From: Nocardia uniformis NBRC 13702
Lineage (GTDB): Bacteria > Actinomycetota > Actinomycetes > Mycobacteriales > Mycobacteriaceae
DNA length: 64,000 nt
Reading direction: 5' to 3'
NCBI RefSeq assembly: GCF_001613345.1
Contig: NZ_BDCE01000046.1
Span: 124,001-188,000 of the forward strand
Positions 33,343 through 41,548 of the stretch are shown one piece after another. The first letter of the stretch is position 1, and every line of letters starts with the position of its first letter. The position numbers were made by a program, and so were the translations under genes. The notes under the pieces were generated by a model. That model had not been told where the DNA came from and did no database searches. It saw nothing but the letters and a program-made list of their open reading frames with translations.

Positions 33343-33402
33343 TGGTACTGAATTTTTGGTGTTTTCTTGGAAATAGCCCGATCCAACGGATGAAACGAAG
33401 AA

Positions 33403-33432
33403 GCCCCTGACCGATGTTGCCTGGTCAGGGGC
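33403..33432 (-). terminator. Rho-independent terminator downstream of tRNA-Lys fragment
   Basis: Perfect 10-bp stem GCCCCTGACC (33403-33412) and GGTCAGGGGC (33423-33432) with a 10-base loop. On the minus strand it is followed by CTTCTTCGTTTC. It lies seven bases beyond the CCA end of the tRNA fragment, the usual tRNA terminator position. Confidence 0.75.
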
Positions 33433-33439
33433 CAGCTTG

Positions 33440-33478
33440 TGGTGCGCCATCAGGGACTTGAACCCCGAACCCGCTGAT
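33440..33478 (-). other. tRNA-Lys 3' fragment: attachment-site scar (attR-like)
   Basis: The minus strand reads ATCAGCGGGTTCGGGGTTCA then AGTCCCTGATGGCGCACCA. This equals the anticodon 3' stem, variable loop, T arm and acceptor 3' strand with CCA of actinobacterial tRNA-Lys(CUU). The 5' half is not tRNA-like enough to fold: the D-arm resembles one, but the acceptor 5' strand GCGCCAT is absent. The fragment with native terminator on its left is what remains at attR after an element integrates into the tRNA 3' end, so the element should lie to the right. The intact tRNA is not in the window. Confidence 0.7.
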
Positions 33479-34394
33479 CTAGATCAGACCATCAGCTACC
33501 TCAGCTAGTCCTCTCTGACCTGGCCATGGTGGCCGACAGCAAACCCATAGCATCTCACTGCTTCTCGACAAATCTCGTTCATTCTGGACCCATCGTGGAC
33601 CCCAAGTTGAAGTTCCCACGGCCCTCTGGGAGCGATAGCCAACCGCGATTGCGCCCGTCGAGCCGGAGTAGGTAGTTCGCCCGGCACCGGCTACTGCCCC
33701 CTCGCCAGTCTCCTGTGACCGCCGGGATCTTGCTGCCTACGCACTACTGCACGGTACAGCTCGACAGCTGCGTATACGCCTCCACGATCAGCGTCCTCGA
33801 CAGCGCCGGACCTCCGCGAACACCATTCCCGAACGTCGGGTCCGACAGACGCGTTCAAGCGCATACGGGGCGGTCGACAAGATCGACCAGTTCGACTGGG
33901 CGATGATCGACTGCCTACATCGCTGCGCTGGCCGCCGCGCGTCACCTGCGCCAGGCCGCGATCCTTGCAACCCGCGCTGCTCGCCGAGTCGCCGCGACTC
34001 CCGCCGACAAGGGTGGGCGCATGTTCCCGTGGGTGCACTCGAACAATCTCATCTCCCGGAGTGCCTCGAACAGTCGACCGTAATGGAAAACGCCCCGGTC
34101 CGGCCAGGCTCCTTCGTCGCCGGGCTGTGTTGACCTTGGGCCGTTTCGCCGAAGTTCTTATTTTCTTTTTTCCCTTCCGGCGATCGATTTTGGGCCGGGA
34201 ATCCGGCGGTTCGTCAACCCCTGTCCCGGAAATTTCCGCCCCCCAGGGGCAGGCTCGCTGTGCTCGTGCGGAATTTTCCGGGACAGGGGTTGCGCCCCGA
34301 CGGATCTCCCGGCCCGAAATCTCTTTCGCCGGAAGGGCAAAAAGAACGGGCGGTAGGTGGGGAGCCGCACTATCAGTCAGGAGGCGAACTCACG
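33479..34394. other. Gene-poor left end of the second element
   Basis: About 900 bases with no convincing gene. The first 30 bases continue a degenerate tRNA-like sequence (an AGCT-rich D-arm look-alike and the palindrome CTGATCTAGATCAG at 33474-33487). The last 230 bases contain the large inverted repeat listed separately. Confidence 0.55.
34165..34344. repeat. Large imperfect inverted repeat (about 75-bp arms)
   Basis: Left arm 34165-34239 and right arm 34268-34344 are complementary over nearly their whole length (roughly 85-90% by eye), including the uninterrupted blocks CCCTTCCGGCGA, GGGCCGGGA and AACCCCTGTCCCGGAAA. The loop is 28 bases. It lies 50 bases before the first gene of the ParB-type block. 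Possible roles: replication or transfer origin, MITE, or a strong transcript structure. Confidence 0.8.
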
Positions 34395-34634
34395 ATGAGC
34401 AGTACTACGGATTTGTTGACCCGCAGTGAATACAGCGCGAAGCGGAAGAACCAGCAGGCCGGGCCGGTGTCGGATTTGATGCCGGAAACAGTGCAGCGGT
34501 TCAAGGATCTGTATCCCGATTGGAAGGGAAAGAACTGGCATGTCTCGGCTGGGGCTTACGGGATGCATTTAGGGCCGGTGAATCTGGTCCGCGATTCCCA
34601 GCCGGACGAGGAATCCAGCGGCAACAACGCGTGA
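34395..34634 (+). CDS. Small hypothetical protein of the element
   Basis: 79 residues from ATG 34395, with AGGAGG ten bases upstream. Hydrophilic (MSSTTDLLTRSEYSAKRKNQ) with a central MPETVQRFKDLYPDWKGKNW and a Ser/Glu-rich tail. First gene after the large inverted repeat. No family recognised. Confidence 0.65.
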   Translation: MSSTTDLLTRSEYSAKRKNQQAGPVSDLMPETVQRFKDLYPDWKGKNWHVSAGAYGMHLGPVNLVRDSQPDEESSGNNA

Positions 34635-34780
34635 CACGACAACCGCCGATCCGATCTAGCGGACTGCTATCCCGCCGGTCGGCCGTGCACTGACTATCCC
34701 CAGTGCGGCACACCATCCCTTGACGCGGCGCGTCGGATTGCTCGCGCCGATCGTCACCATTCACAGAAAAGCGAAAAATC

Positions 34781-36658
34781 ATGACTCAGAGCATTGAAAC
34801 CGACACGCCGAACACCGATGAACTCGAAATGACCGCTACCGACAGCGCGCCCACTGAAACCGAAAATCAGCCTCGTGACGCCGCCAGCGTTGCGGGCGGT
34901 GAGGTGGCGGTGTTCGACGCGTCTGCGTTGGAACCGGCCGAGGTGGTCTATGACGCCGAGTTGATCGAGGAACACCCCGAAGAGTTCCGGACGCCGGAGG
35001 TTGACGCGGACTTGCTGGAGTTCGACATTCCCGAAGGGGAAGCCAGGTATGACCTCGACAACGACCCGGAACTGGTCGAATCCGTTCGGGCCTGGGGAGT
35101 GCTGGAACCGGTCACGGTCTACCCCGGTGCCGGTGGCCGGTACCGCGTCGCGCGGGGCCGACGCCGGGTGCTGGCCGCTCGCCTGACCGGGCACAAGGTT
35201 CCGATTGTCGTGCGTTACGGGGCGGCCGGGGATGAGTCGGAAACGATGATCCAGACCATTGCGGCTGAGATGCACACCAACGACCGCAGGATCGACTACA
35301 CCGACCGGGAGCGTGCGAACCGGTGGGCGCAAATGTCGCTGTACGGGGCGAGCGTGGCCCGCATCGCTCGCGACACCTCCGCCAAGCGCGAGGAGGTGAA
35401 AGCCGCTCTCGCCGCCGTCGATTCGAGTACAGCGATGGGCGCGGTCGACGCCGGGCAATTCAGTTTCGAGCAAGCCGCCGTCATCGCCGAGTACGAGCAA
35501 GCCGGAGACTTGGACGCGGTCACGCGACTTATGCGAGCCCCTGCCTGGGACTTCGGAGCTGAGGCGGGCCGCATCGCGGCCGACCGTGCCCAAATCGCCG
35601 AACAGTTCCGCGAGTCGCTGCCTTACGCCGAACGCGGATTCGTCTTTGTAGTCCGTGAACCAGGCTGCGCCGGTACGGAATTGCCCGATGGTGAGTTCAT
35701 TCGCGCGGAGGAGTTGAGGACCGCCGAGGGCGGCGAGGTCACCCCCGAAGTGGTGGACGCTGCGCCGTTGCTGTGGTCGATGTATCTGGAGTTGCATCCG
35801 GAATCGGTGGCAGTGGACGCCGAGACAGGGGAGCCGGTCGAATTCGGCCAGATCGACTGGGACACCCGCTATTACCGGAGCGCCGAGGCAGACGAAGGTT
35901 TGCGGCACTTCGACAGCGTCACCCTCCAAGACGGTTGGCAACCCGAGTTCTGGCTACCGGTGGAGAACTTGGAGGCGTCCGGGCTGGTTGTGCACGAGGA
36001 ATTCGCGCCCGGTGTGGTCGTGGTCAGTGATACCGCCGAGGGCGTCAGCGAGGAGGACCGCGACGCCGCCGGAGCCGCCGCGATCGCGGCGCTGGAGGCG
36101 CGACGCAAGGCCGAGGAGGAACGCGAGGAGGCCGCCCGGAAACGACAGCGGGTTACCGCGCTGAACATCGAGGGCGCGACTGCCAAGACCGAGCGGCGCA
36201 CGTTCGTCGCCCAACTGCTCACTCGTAAGACCCTGCCCAGTGATGCCGCTGCGTTCATTGCCGATTCGCTGCTACTCGAGCCTGATCTGTTGAATCGGCA
36301 CCTTGCGCAGGCGAGTGGACTGGACTTGCTGAATCTGGGCGACAGGGACAAGGCGTGCAAGCACAACGCCGACGCCTCCGCGAACCGCAGCCTTGTCGTG
36401 GTGTATGGGCTGGTTCTCGGGGCGCACGAGGCTCGTGTTGATAAGAGCCATTGGCGCGCGAAAACCGATGGTTGGTGGGGCGACGGGCCGGGCTATCGGC
36501 GTTATCTGTGCCATCTCGCGGAGCAGGGCCACATCTTGGCCCCGGTGGAGCAGGTCACGGCCGGAGTTCTGGAGTTGGCCGATATCGACATCGAGGCCCT
36601 GTGCGCTCGGCAGAAGGCCCAGCGCCAGGAACAGAAGGCACTCGCCGCCGCAGCGTGA
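34781..36658 (+). CDS. ParB/Spo0J-like partition-family protein
   Basis: 625 residues. An acidic N-terminal 60 residues is followed by a ParB/Srx-type domain (about 75-155) with WGVLEPVTVYPGAGGRYRVA and RGRRRVLAARLTGHKVPIVV, the R-G-x-R-R box of ParB. The helix-turn-helix region reads YGASVARIARDTSAKREEVK. A long coiled segment (about 425-455, rich in Ala/Glu/Arg) and a C-terminal region with SHWRAKTDGWWGDGPGYRR follow. Such long ParB-like proteins are typical of actinobacterial plasmids and integrative elements. No parA is nearby. Confidence 0.85.
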   Translation: MTQSIETDTPNTDELEMTATDSAPTETENQPRDAASVAGGEVAVFDASALEPAEVVYDAELIEEHPEEFRTPEVDADLLEFDIPEGEARYDLDNDPELVESVRAWGVLEPVTVYPGAGGRYRVARGRRRVLAARLTGHKVPIVVRYGAAGDESETMIQTIAAEMHTNDRRIDYTDRERANRWAQMSLYGASVARIARDTSAKREEVKAALAAVDSSTAMGAVDAGQFSFEQAAVIAEYEQAGDLDAVTRLMRAPAWDFGAEAGRIAADRAQIAEQFRESLPYAERGFVFVVREPGCAGTELPDGEFIRAEELRTAEGGEVTPEVVDAAPLLWSMYLELHPESVAVDAETGEPVEFGQIDWDTRYYRSAEADEGLRHFDSVTLQDGWQPEFWLPVENLEASGLVVHEEFAPGVVVVSDTAEGVSEEDRDAAGAAAIAALEARRKAEEEREEAARKRQRVTALNIEGATAKTERRTFVAQLLTRKTLPSDAAAFIADSLLLEPDLLNRHLAQASGLDLLNLGDRDKACKHNADASANRSLVVVYGLVLGAHEARVDKSHWRAKTDGWWGDGPGYRRYLCHLAEQGHILAPVEQVTAGVLELADIDIEALCARQKAQRQEQKALAAAA

Positions 36659-36741
36659 GCACCGTTGTCCGGCCCGCCCCGTCCGTCGAGCCAAGGGCGG
36701 GCCGCAGAGATGCCAAAGACTTTGTAGGAGAGGAATATTCA

Positions 36742-37863
36742 ATGTCGCGGGAGACCAGCGAATGGCTAAACACTCAAACGCTGATCGGGATGACCGAGCA
36801 GCGCGGCAAGGCGTGGCACTATCGCGCCGAGGACCAGGGCAGCGAACCCAACCATTACCCGGGCTATATCCCGGTAGGCGATGTGCGCCGCCGGTTGTTC
36901 GGGTGGCGCGCCGAAGCTGTCGCGCCGCACTACCCGGTGCCGTTCGGCACCACTCCGGAAACTCCGGCCGATCCAGCCAACCCCGGCTATCGGCTGGTCG
37001 AGGTGCCCGGGTCGCCGTTGCCGATGATCGCGGACCTGTCGCGGCGCATCGTGTACCGCAGCGACACCGGCCGCCCGTTGGGGGTGTTCTCGAGCAAGTA
37101 CCCGGTGATGCAGTACGGGGAAATGTTGTTGGACGGCTTGGCGGCGCTGGTCACCCCGGACGGGCTGGCGGTGTCGGATGATTCGCTGGGTATCGGGTCG
37201 GCGGGATTGCTCAAAGGCGGCGCGGTCGCGTGGGTGCAGATCGAACGCCCCGAGACCGTAGCCACGCCCGAAGGCGTCGATTTCCGAACCTCGATTCTGG
37301 CGTCCGCGTCTATGGATGGGTCGCTGCCGCTGTCGTATTCGGCGGTGAATCAGGTTGTCGTGTGCGACAACACGCATGCGTGGGCCTTGGACGAGGCCGA
37401 GCGATCCGGGCGGGTGTGGAAGCTGCGCCGCCGCAGCGCCCTGTCTCAGTTGGCGTTCAAGGACGCCCGCGAAGCGTTGCAGATGGTGGTGCAGGCCGAA
37501 GACGGGTTCGCCGCCGATATCGCGAAGCTGTGCGACCTCTCGGTGAACACCACACAGTTCCGGCAGCTCCTGGACGATTTCGCGCCCCTGCCCGAGGAGG
37601 AGGCCAGCAAATCCGCGCGCACCCGCGTGCAGAACAAGCGAGACCAGCTCGAATTGCTCTGGACATCCGACGAGCGCGTAAAGCCTTGGACCGGAACCGG
37701 TTTCGGATGGCTACAAACGGTCAACACCTGGCAGCACCATATACGCCCCGCCCAGGGCAACCGCGCCGGACGCAACACCACCAACGCCGTCACCGGCAAG
37801 ACCGCCGACGCGGACGCCCTCACCCTGGAACGAATGTTCCAGGTCCTCACCCCGGCCCGATGA
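36742..37863 (+). CDS. DUF932 / phage-plasmid-like protein
   Basis: 373 residues, AGGAGAGG then ATG 36742. Contains LGVFSSKYPVMQYGEMLLDG, ILASASMDGSLPLSYSAVNQ and VVCDNTHAWALDEAERSGRV, the core of the DUF932 (TIGR03299) family. Members are found almost only on plasmids and phages; function unknown. Tryptophan-rich C-terminus (FGWLQTVNTWQHH). Expressed with the ParB-like gene, 83 bases upstream. Confidence 0.85.
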   Translation: MSRETSEWLNTQTLIGMTEQRGKAWHYRAEDQGSEPNHYPGYIPVGDVRRRLFGWRAEAVAPHYPVPFGTTPETPADPANPGYRLVEVPGSPLPMIADLSRRIVYRSDTGRPLGVFSSKYPVMQYGEMLLDGLAALVTPDGLAVSDDSLGIGSAGLLKGGAVAWVQIERPETVATPEGVDFRTSILASASMDGSLPLSYSAVNQVVVCDNTHAWALDEAERSGRVWKLRRRSALSQLAFKDAREALQMVVQAEDGFAADIAKLCDLSVNTTQFRQLLDDFAPLPEEEASKSARTRVQNKRDQLELLWTSDERVKPWTGTGFGWLQTVNTWQHHIRPAQGNRAGRNTTNAVTGKTADADALTLERMFQVLTPAR

Positions 37864-37864
37864 C

Positions 37865-38080
37865 ATGGGCAGACAGACCAACACCAGCCACAAGGCCCAC
37901 TACCGGAGGATGCCGGACGGCGCGATCGGGTGCCACCAATGCGACGCGCCCGCAACCCGCTGGATCGACTGGGAACGGTACGGGTGCAAGCGCTGGTTAT
38001 CCACCGCCTATTGCGACGCCCACGGCGACTGGTGGTTACGCGATTCCGACACCACTGCCCGCGCTCGCACGATCCGCTGA
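37865..38080 (+). CDS. Small zinc-ribbon-like protein
   Basis: 71 residues starting one base after the DUF932 stop. Cysteines in GCHQCDAPATRWIDWERYGC and AYCDAHGDWW form a possible zinc site, and tryptophans are frequent. Probably co-translated with the preceding gene. Function unknown. Confidence 0.6.
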   Translation: MGRQTNTSHKAHYRRMPDGAIGCHQCDAPATRWIDWERYGCKRWLSTAYCDAHGDWWLRDSDTTARARTIR

Positions 38081-38187
38081 CCAGCACGAGACGAAGCGCC
38101 CGCCGGGCGCACGAGGGTCACCGCCCGCGCCAGCGTCTGGAAACCATCACTCCCACAACTATTTTCGAGAAGGAGCGCGCCCGCGCT

Positions 38188-38577
38188 ATGACCAGCTACA
38201 ACCCACATCCCGCCGATAACCCGCCCACAATCACCGCCGCCGACATCATCGGAGGGCGCGAGCAGATCAACAGGGCAACCCTGTACGCCGAACGCCACGG
38301 CGTTCAACTCCGGTTCGTCCTGTACGTCGACAGCTATCGCGCGCAATCCCGGTTCACCGTGGAAGCATTCTCGCGGCCCGAGCTGAGCTGGAACCTGCTG
38401 TGGTCGATCATCCCCGGCACCTACGCCTACCAGGACGGCCCGGACACCGCCGCCGTCACCGACCCGGCGACGAACCTGATTGCCAGCCCCTACAGCCTCA
38501 CCGCCGAGATCAAAGCGAGTAGCTGGCAAAAGATCATCAACGCACTCACCACCCACGCCGACCGCCTTCTGTCCTGA
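38188..38577 (+). CDS. Hypothetical protein of the element
   Basis: 129 residues (MTSYNPHPADNPPTITAADI). Strand-helix mixture with VQLRFVLYVDSYRAQSRFTV and SSWQKIINALTTHADRLL. GAAGGAG lies about 13 bases upstream of the ATG. Not recognised. Part of the rightward block from 34.4 to 39.1 kb. Confidence 0.55.
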   Translation: MTSYNPHPADNPPTITAADIIGGREQINRATLYAERHGVQLRFVLYVDSYRAQSRFTVEAFSRPELSWNLLWSIIPGTYAYQDGPDTAAVTDPATNLIASPYSLTAEIKASSWQKIINALTTHADRLLS

Positions 38578-38610
38578 GCTGGCCGCACCAAATCGGAAGG
38601 AGTAAAAGCG

Positions 38611-39078
38611 ATGATGGAGATTCCCGAGGCCGCCAAGCGCTGGAAACAAGCCCTACGCGCGCACTGGCCCGGCGTCCGCTGGTCGGTCCGCTCCGCCCCG
38701 CGCGGATGGTTCACCGTGATCACCACATGGCAGGACGGACCGACCACCAGCGCGGTCGCCGCCTTCTGCCACGAATGGAAAGTTATCCAACCCGACGCCG
38801 CGAGCTGGATTCGCGATTCCGGATTCCGGCGCAGCTACAGCCCGGCCGGATACGCCATCGTCATCGAGGCGATAACCCGGGACATCCCGGGCATGCCGAT
38901 ACCGCGAACCCCGGACGCCGGGCTGGACATCCGCGCTGCGCGAGCGCTCACCTGGGCGGGGCCGGTGAAGGTCGCCGGACGGTTCTATGGCCATGACCGC
39001 GTGTACGACCTGGTAACGGTGGTTGAGTTGGTCGCCTGCGATCACGACTACGCCACTGCTCCCGACTCACCTGAATAG
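38611..39078 (+). CDS. Hypothetical protein (LPD29-like size and pattern)
   Basis: 155 residues, GGAAGGAG nine bases before ATG 38611. Central pattern GWFTVITTWQDGPTTSAVAA and WIRDSGFRRSYSPAGYAIVI recalls the small polyvalent-protein domains of mobile elements. Last gene before the hairpin array, which may terminate the transcript. Assignment weak. Confidence 0.55.
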   Translation: MMEIPEAAKRWKQALRAHWPGVRWSVRSAPRGWFTVITTWQDGPTTSAVAAFCHEWKVIQPDAASWIRDSGFRRSYSPAGYAIVIEAITRDIPGMPIPRTPDAGLDIRAARALTWAGPVKVAGRFYGHDRVYDLVTVVELVACDHDYATAPDSPE

Positions 39079-39084
39079 AACCGG

Positions 39085-39229
39085 GCGCATATGAGGCCCC
39101 GCCTCAAGGCGGGGCCTCATATGCGCTGGCGAGCGAAGCCACAGCGGCTTCGCTCGAAATGGCCCGACGCGCTGGGCGCGCGTCGGGCCATTTCGCGTGC
39201 AGTGCGCGGACGACCCACGCACTGCACGC
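39085..39229. repeat. Array of four consecutive perfect hairpins
   Basis: Hairpin 1: GCGCATATGAGGCCCCGCC (39085-39103), loop TCAA, complement to 39126 (19 bp). Hairpin 2: CGAGCGAAGCC (39130-39140), loop ACAGC, complement to 39156 (11 bp). Hairpin 3: AAATGGCCCGACGCG (39157-39171), 7-base loop, complement to 39193 (15 bp). Hairpin 4: GCGTGCAGTGCG (39195-39206), 11-base loop, complement to 39229 (12 bp). All stems are perfect and nearly abut, and the stem sequences are unrelated to each other. Confidence 0.9.
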
Positions 39230-39416
39230 CAGATATGAAACGGGCCAGCGCGTAACCACAGGGACGGTGCAACCCCCCAGGAGCCCGGCTGCGCAAACGG
39301 GCCTACTTATTCCAGCGGCCCATCAAAAGGCCGCATACTGGCGCGCAGTCAGCGTCAAACCAGATCGCATCTGCGCCTCGAAAGATCCCGAAAGTCCGGG
39401 CCTACAATCTGAATTC
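39230..39416. promoter_or_regulatory. Leader region of the MurG-like gene
   Basis: About 190 bases between the hairpin array and the glycosyltransferase start. It includes C-rich and G-rich runs (GTGCAACCCCCCAGGAGCCC) that could fold, but I cannot match it to a known riboswitch. The promoter of the next gene must lie here or within the array. Confidence 0.4.
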
Positions 39417-40628
39417 GTGAACCGTGACGCGAGCGATGTGGTTTCGGGCGATTCGGCTCCACCTCTGCGGTTGATCGTGTCTGGGGGAGGCACCGGCGGG
39501 CATATCTACCCGGCGTTGACGACGATTCGCACCCTGGAGGCTCAGCTTGCCGCGACGGACCGGCAGCTTGACGTGTTGTGGATCGGCACTGCGGGCAGCC
39601 TCGAAGCTCGGGTGGCTACAGCCGAGGACGTGCGATTCGAGGCGGTGGCCACCGGCAAGATCCGGCGAGCGGCGAATCCGCTGAAGTTGTTCAGCCGCAG
39701 CAACATTCTCGATATGTGCCGGGTTCCCCTCGGGGTGTTGCAGGCTCGTCGTCTCATCGCCCAGTTCGGTCCCGATGTGGTGCTCACGACGGGTGGTTAT
39801 GTCGCCGTTCCGACCGGGCTCGGGAGCTGGCTGGCTCGGCGCCCTCTGGTCGTCCATGAACAGACGGTCCGTCTGGGCTTGGCTAATCGGCTCTTGTCTC
39901 GGTTGGCGAGCCGAATAGCGTTGTCGTCGGGGTCCTCGCTGTCGCTGCTGGGCGGAAAGCTGCGCCACTCGGCTGTGGTGACCGGGAACCCCGTTCGCGC
40001 GGAACTGTTCGGCGGCGACGCCGAGGAGGCTGTGTCGGTCCTCGGGCTCGGTGGTTTTGATCGCGGTGTACCTACTGTCTATGTGACCGGCGGTGCCCAG
40101 GGCGCGGTGCAGATCAATCGCGTGGTGCGAGAAGTGCTGCCATGGATGCTGGAGCGGGCCAACGTCATTCATCAATGCGGAAAGTCCTCGATCGACGAGC
40201 TGACCGATCATGCCGCGACGCTCGCCCCTGACCTTTCCGGCCGCTACCTGGTGACCGAGTTCGTCGGCCCGGAGCTGGCGGATGTGTTCGACCTGGCCGA
40301 TGTCGTCATCTCCCGTAGCGGGGCGGGCACGATCGCGGAGATCACCGCCCTGGGCAAGGCGTCGGTGCTCATCCCGCTGGCCTCGGCCGCGGGCAACGAG
40401 CAAGCACACAACGCCGGCGTTCTCGCTGAACGCGGCGCTGCGGTAGCACTGCTCGATGAGGTGTCGGCGCACACGTTGCGACAAGCACTCGAACCACTGC
40501 TCCGCGACACCGAAAAGCGAACCGCCATCGCGCAAAGCGCTCGACTCTGCGGCCATCCCGACGCCGCTGAGCAGCTTGCTCAACTGGTGCTATCGGAAGC
40601 CGACCGGCGCAGGTCGGCCCGCGCCTGA
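39417..40628 (+). CDS. MurG-like UDP-GlcNAc glycosyltransferase paralogue
   Basis: 403 residues from GTG 39417. N-terminal loop VSGGGTGGHIYPALTTIRTL, DVVLTTGGYVAVPTGLGSWL, VVHEQTVRLGLANRLLS, and the C-terminal FVGPELADVFDLADVVISRS with SGAGTIAEITALGKASVLIP and GNEQAHNA match MurG, which adds GlcNAc to lipid I. Here HEQN of true MurG is HEQT. Standing alone on a mobile element, away from the dcw cluster, it may glycosylate another lipid or natural product, or replace the chromosomal enzyme. Confidence 0.8.
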   Translation: MNRDASDVVSGDSAPPLRLIVSGGGTGGHIYPALTTIRTLEAQLAATDRQLDVLWIGTAGSLEARVATAEDVRFEAVATGKIRRAANPLKLFSRSNILDMCRVPLGVLQARRLIAQFGPDVVLTTGGYVAVPTGLGSWLARRPLVVHEQTVRLGLANRLLSRLASRIALSSGSSLSLLGGKLRHSAVVTGNPVRAELFGGDAEEAVSVLGLGGFDRGVPTVYVTGGAQGAVQINRVVREVLPWMLERANVIHQCGKSSIDELTDHAATLAPDLSGRYLVTEFVGPELADVFDLADVVISRSGAGTIAEITALGKASVLIPLASAAGNEQAHNAGVLAERGAAVALLDEVSAHTLRQALEPLLRDTEKRTAIAQSARLCGHPDAAEQLAQLVLSEADRRRSARA

Positions 40629-40786
40629 AGGTGGCGCTGGGCACCGAATTCGATGAGCGCAAGGCAGCGTTGGAACGCGCTGGCTAAGCCACCGAACGGA
40701 TCAGGGACCCCCTCGGTCGCCGAGGTAGAGCGATACTTTGGGCCGGGTTCGCTCGTCGCAGGGTCGCTGTAGCGCGGCCAGATTAG

Positions 40787-41449
40787 TTACCCGCGCGCTG
40801 TTCGGGGGCTACCGGGTTCCGTTGCGTCGACGGCTCCAGCTCGCTGGTCGCCTACCCCGATGGCGCGTTGTGTGTTCAGGTTCCACGAAAGCCCGTCGTC
40901 GCCGAAGGTATCGGTGTCTACCAGCAAAATCTGCCCGACCACTTCGGTGACCGGGTCAACCGAGGTCGACCAGTGCGCGGTATCGACTGTGCGGCGGCCG
41001 TAGCCGAGAGAGATGTGCGGGCGCTTCTCTACGGCGACCCGGGCGCCGTAGACCGATTGCAGCGCGTCCCCGGCGGCATCGGCCAGAGCGAGTAGTTCCG
41101 GTGTGGGATCCATGCGCACGACGACACTGTTGGTGGTGGCTTCGGCCCGCATTGGGGTGAGGGTGACCGGGTCGAGTCTGGAGACTGCTGTGCTCAGGGC
41201 CGTGTGCAGGTCGCCCCAGCTGCCAGGGACGGTCGCGGCGGTCGGGATGTCGGCCCACGCCAGCGTCACGTGCCAGAACTGGCGAACCACGGGCCGAGTG
41301 ATGTCCTGCCAGTCCGGTCGCCATTGCGCCACGGGCCCAGACTCGGCGACCAGCGACGCGCACAGTGCATCCAGCGCCGGGCCGGGCGTGATGTAGACGT
41401 GCGGGCGGCTACCCGTGGGTGCCCACACCCGCTCCCCGAAATCTTGCAT
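40787..41449 (-). CDS. 2H phosphoesterase superfamily protein (2'-5' RNA ligase-like)
   Basis: 220 residues, with GGAGGGGTAAGG before ATG 41449. Two HxT/S motifs about 90 residues apart: WHVTLAWAD and RPHISLGYGRR. These are the catalytic pair of the 2H fold, which acts on 2',3'-cyclic or 2'-5' phosphodiesters. Some phage 2H enzymes destroy cyclic-nucleotide alarm signals. A second 2H gene lies 1.1 kb away. Substrate unknown. Confidence 0.75.
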   Translation of the reverse strand: MQDFGERVWAPTGSRPHVYITPGPALDALCASLVAESGPVAQWRPDWQDITRPVVRQFWHVTLAWADIPTAATVPGSWGDLHTALSTAVSRLDPVTLTPMRAEATTNSVVVRMDPTPELLALADAAGDALQSVYGARVAVEKRPHISLGYGRRTVDTAHWSTSVDPVTEVVGQILLVDTDTFGDDGLSWNLNTQRAIGVGDQRAGAVDATEPGSPRTARG

Positions 41450-41548
41450 CCTTACCCCTCCAATACCCGTCGCTGGCGCGGACAGCATGCACGCCAATGT
41501 AATTCGGTGTCGCAGATCCGGTAAACCACCTCCCTGGGCGCACGGGGA

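Larger units (their letters stand above)
33094..33439. other. Interval with integrase 3' remnant and tRNA terminator
   Basis: About 350 bases without an intact gene. It contains the second copy of the 27-bp integrase-end repeat and a hairpin terminator belonging to the tRNA-Lys fragment beside it. Confidence 0.55.

Noticed and set aside
26570..33440. Assigning the tRNA-Lys site as the attachment site of the 26.6 kb integrase
   Set aside because: The site is 5.5 kb from int, the terminator orientation puts the element on the other side, and no second copy is seen near int.
33440..33515. A complete tRNA-Lys gene on the minus strand
   Set aside because: Only the 3' half matches. The acceptor 5' strand is missing and no anticodon stem/loop with U33 forms, so it is called a fragment at an attachment site.
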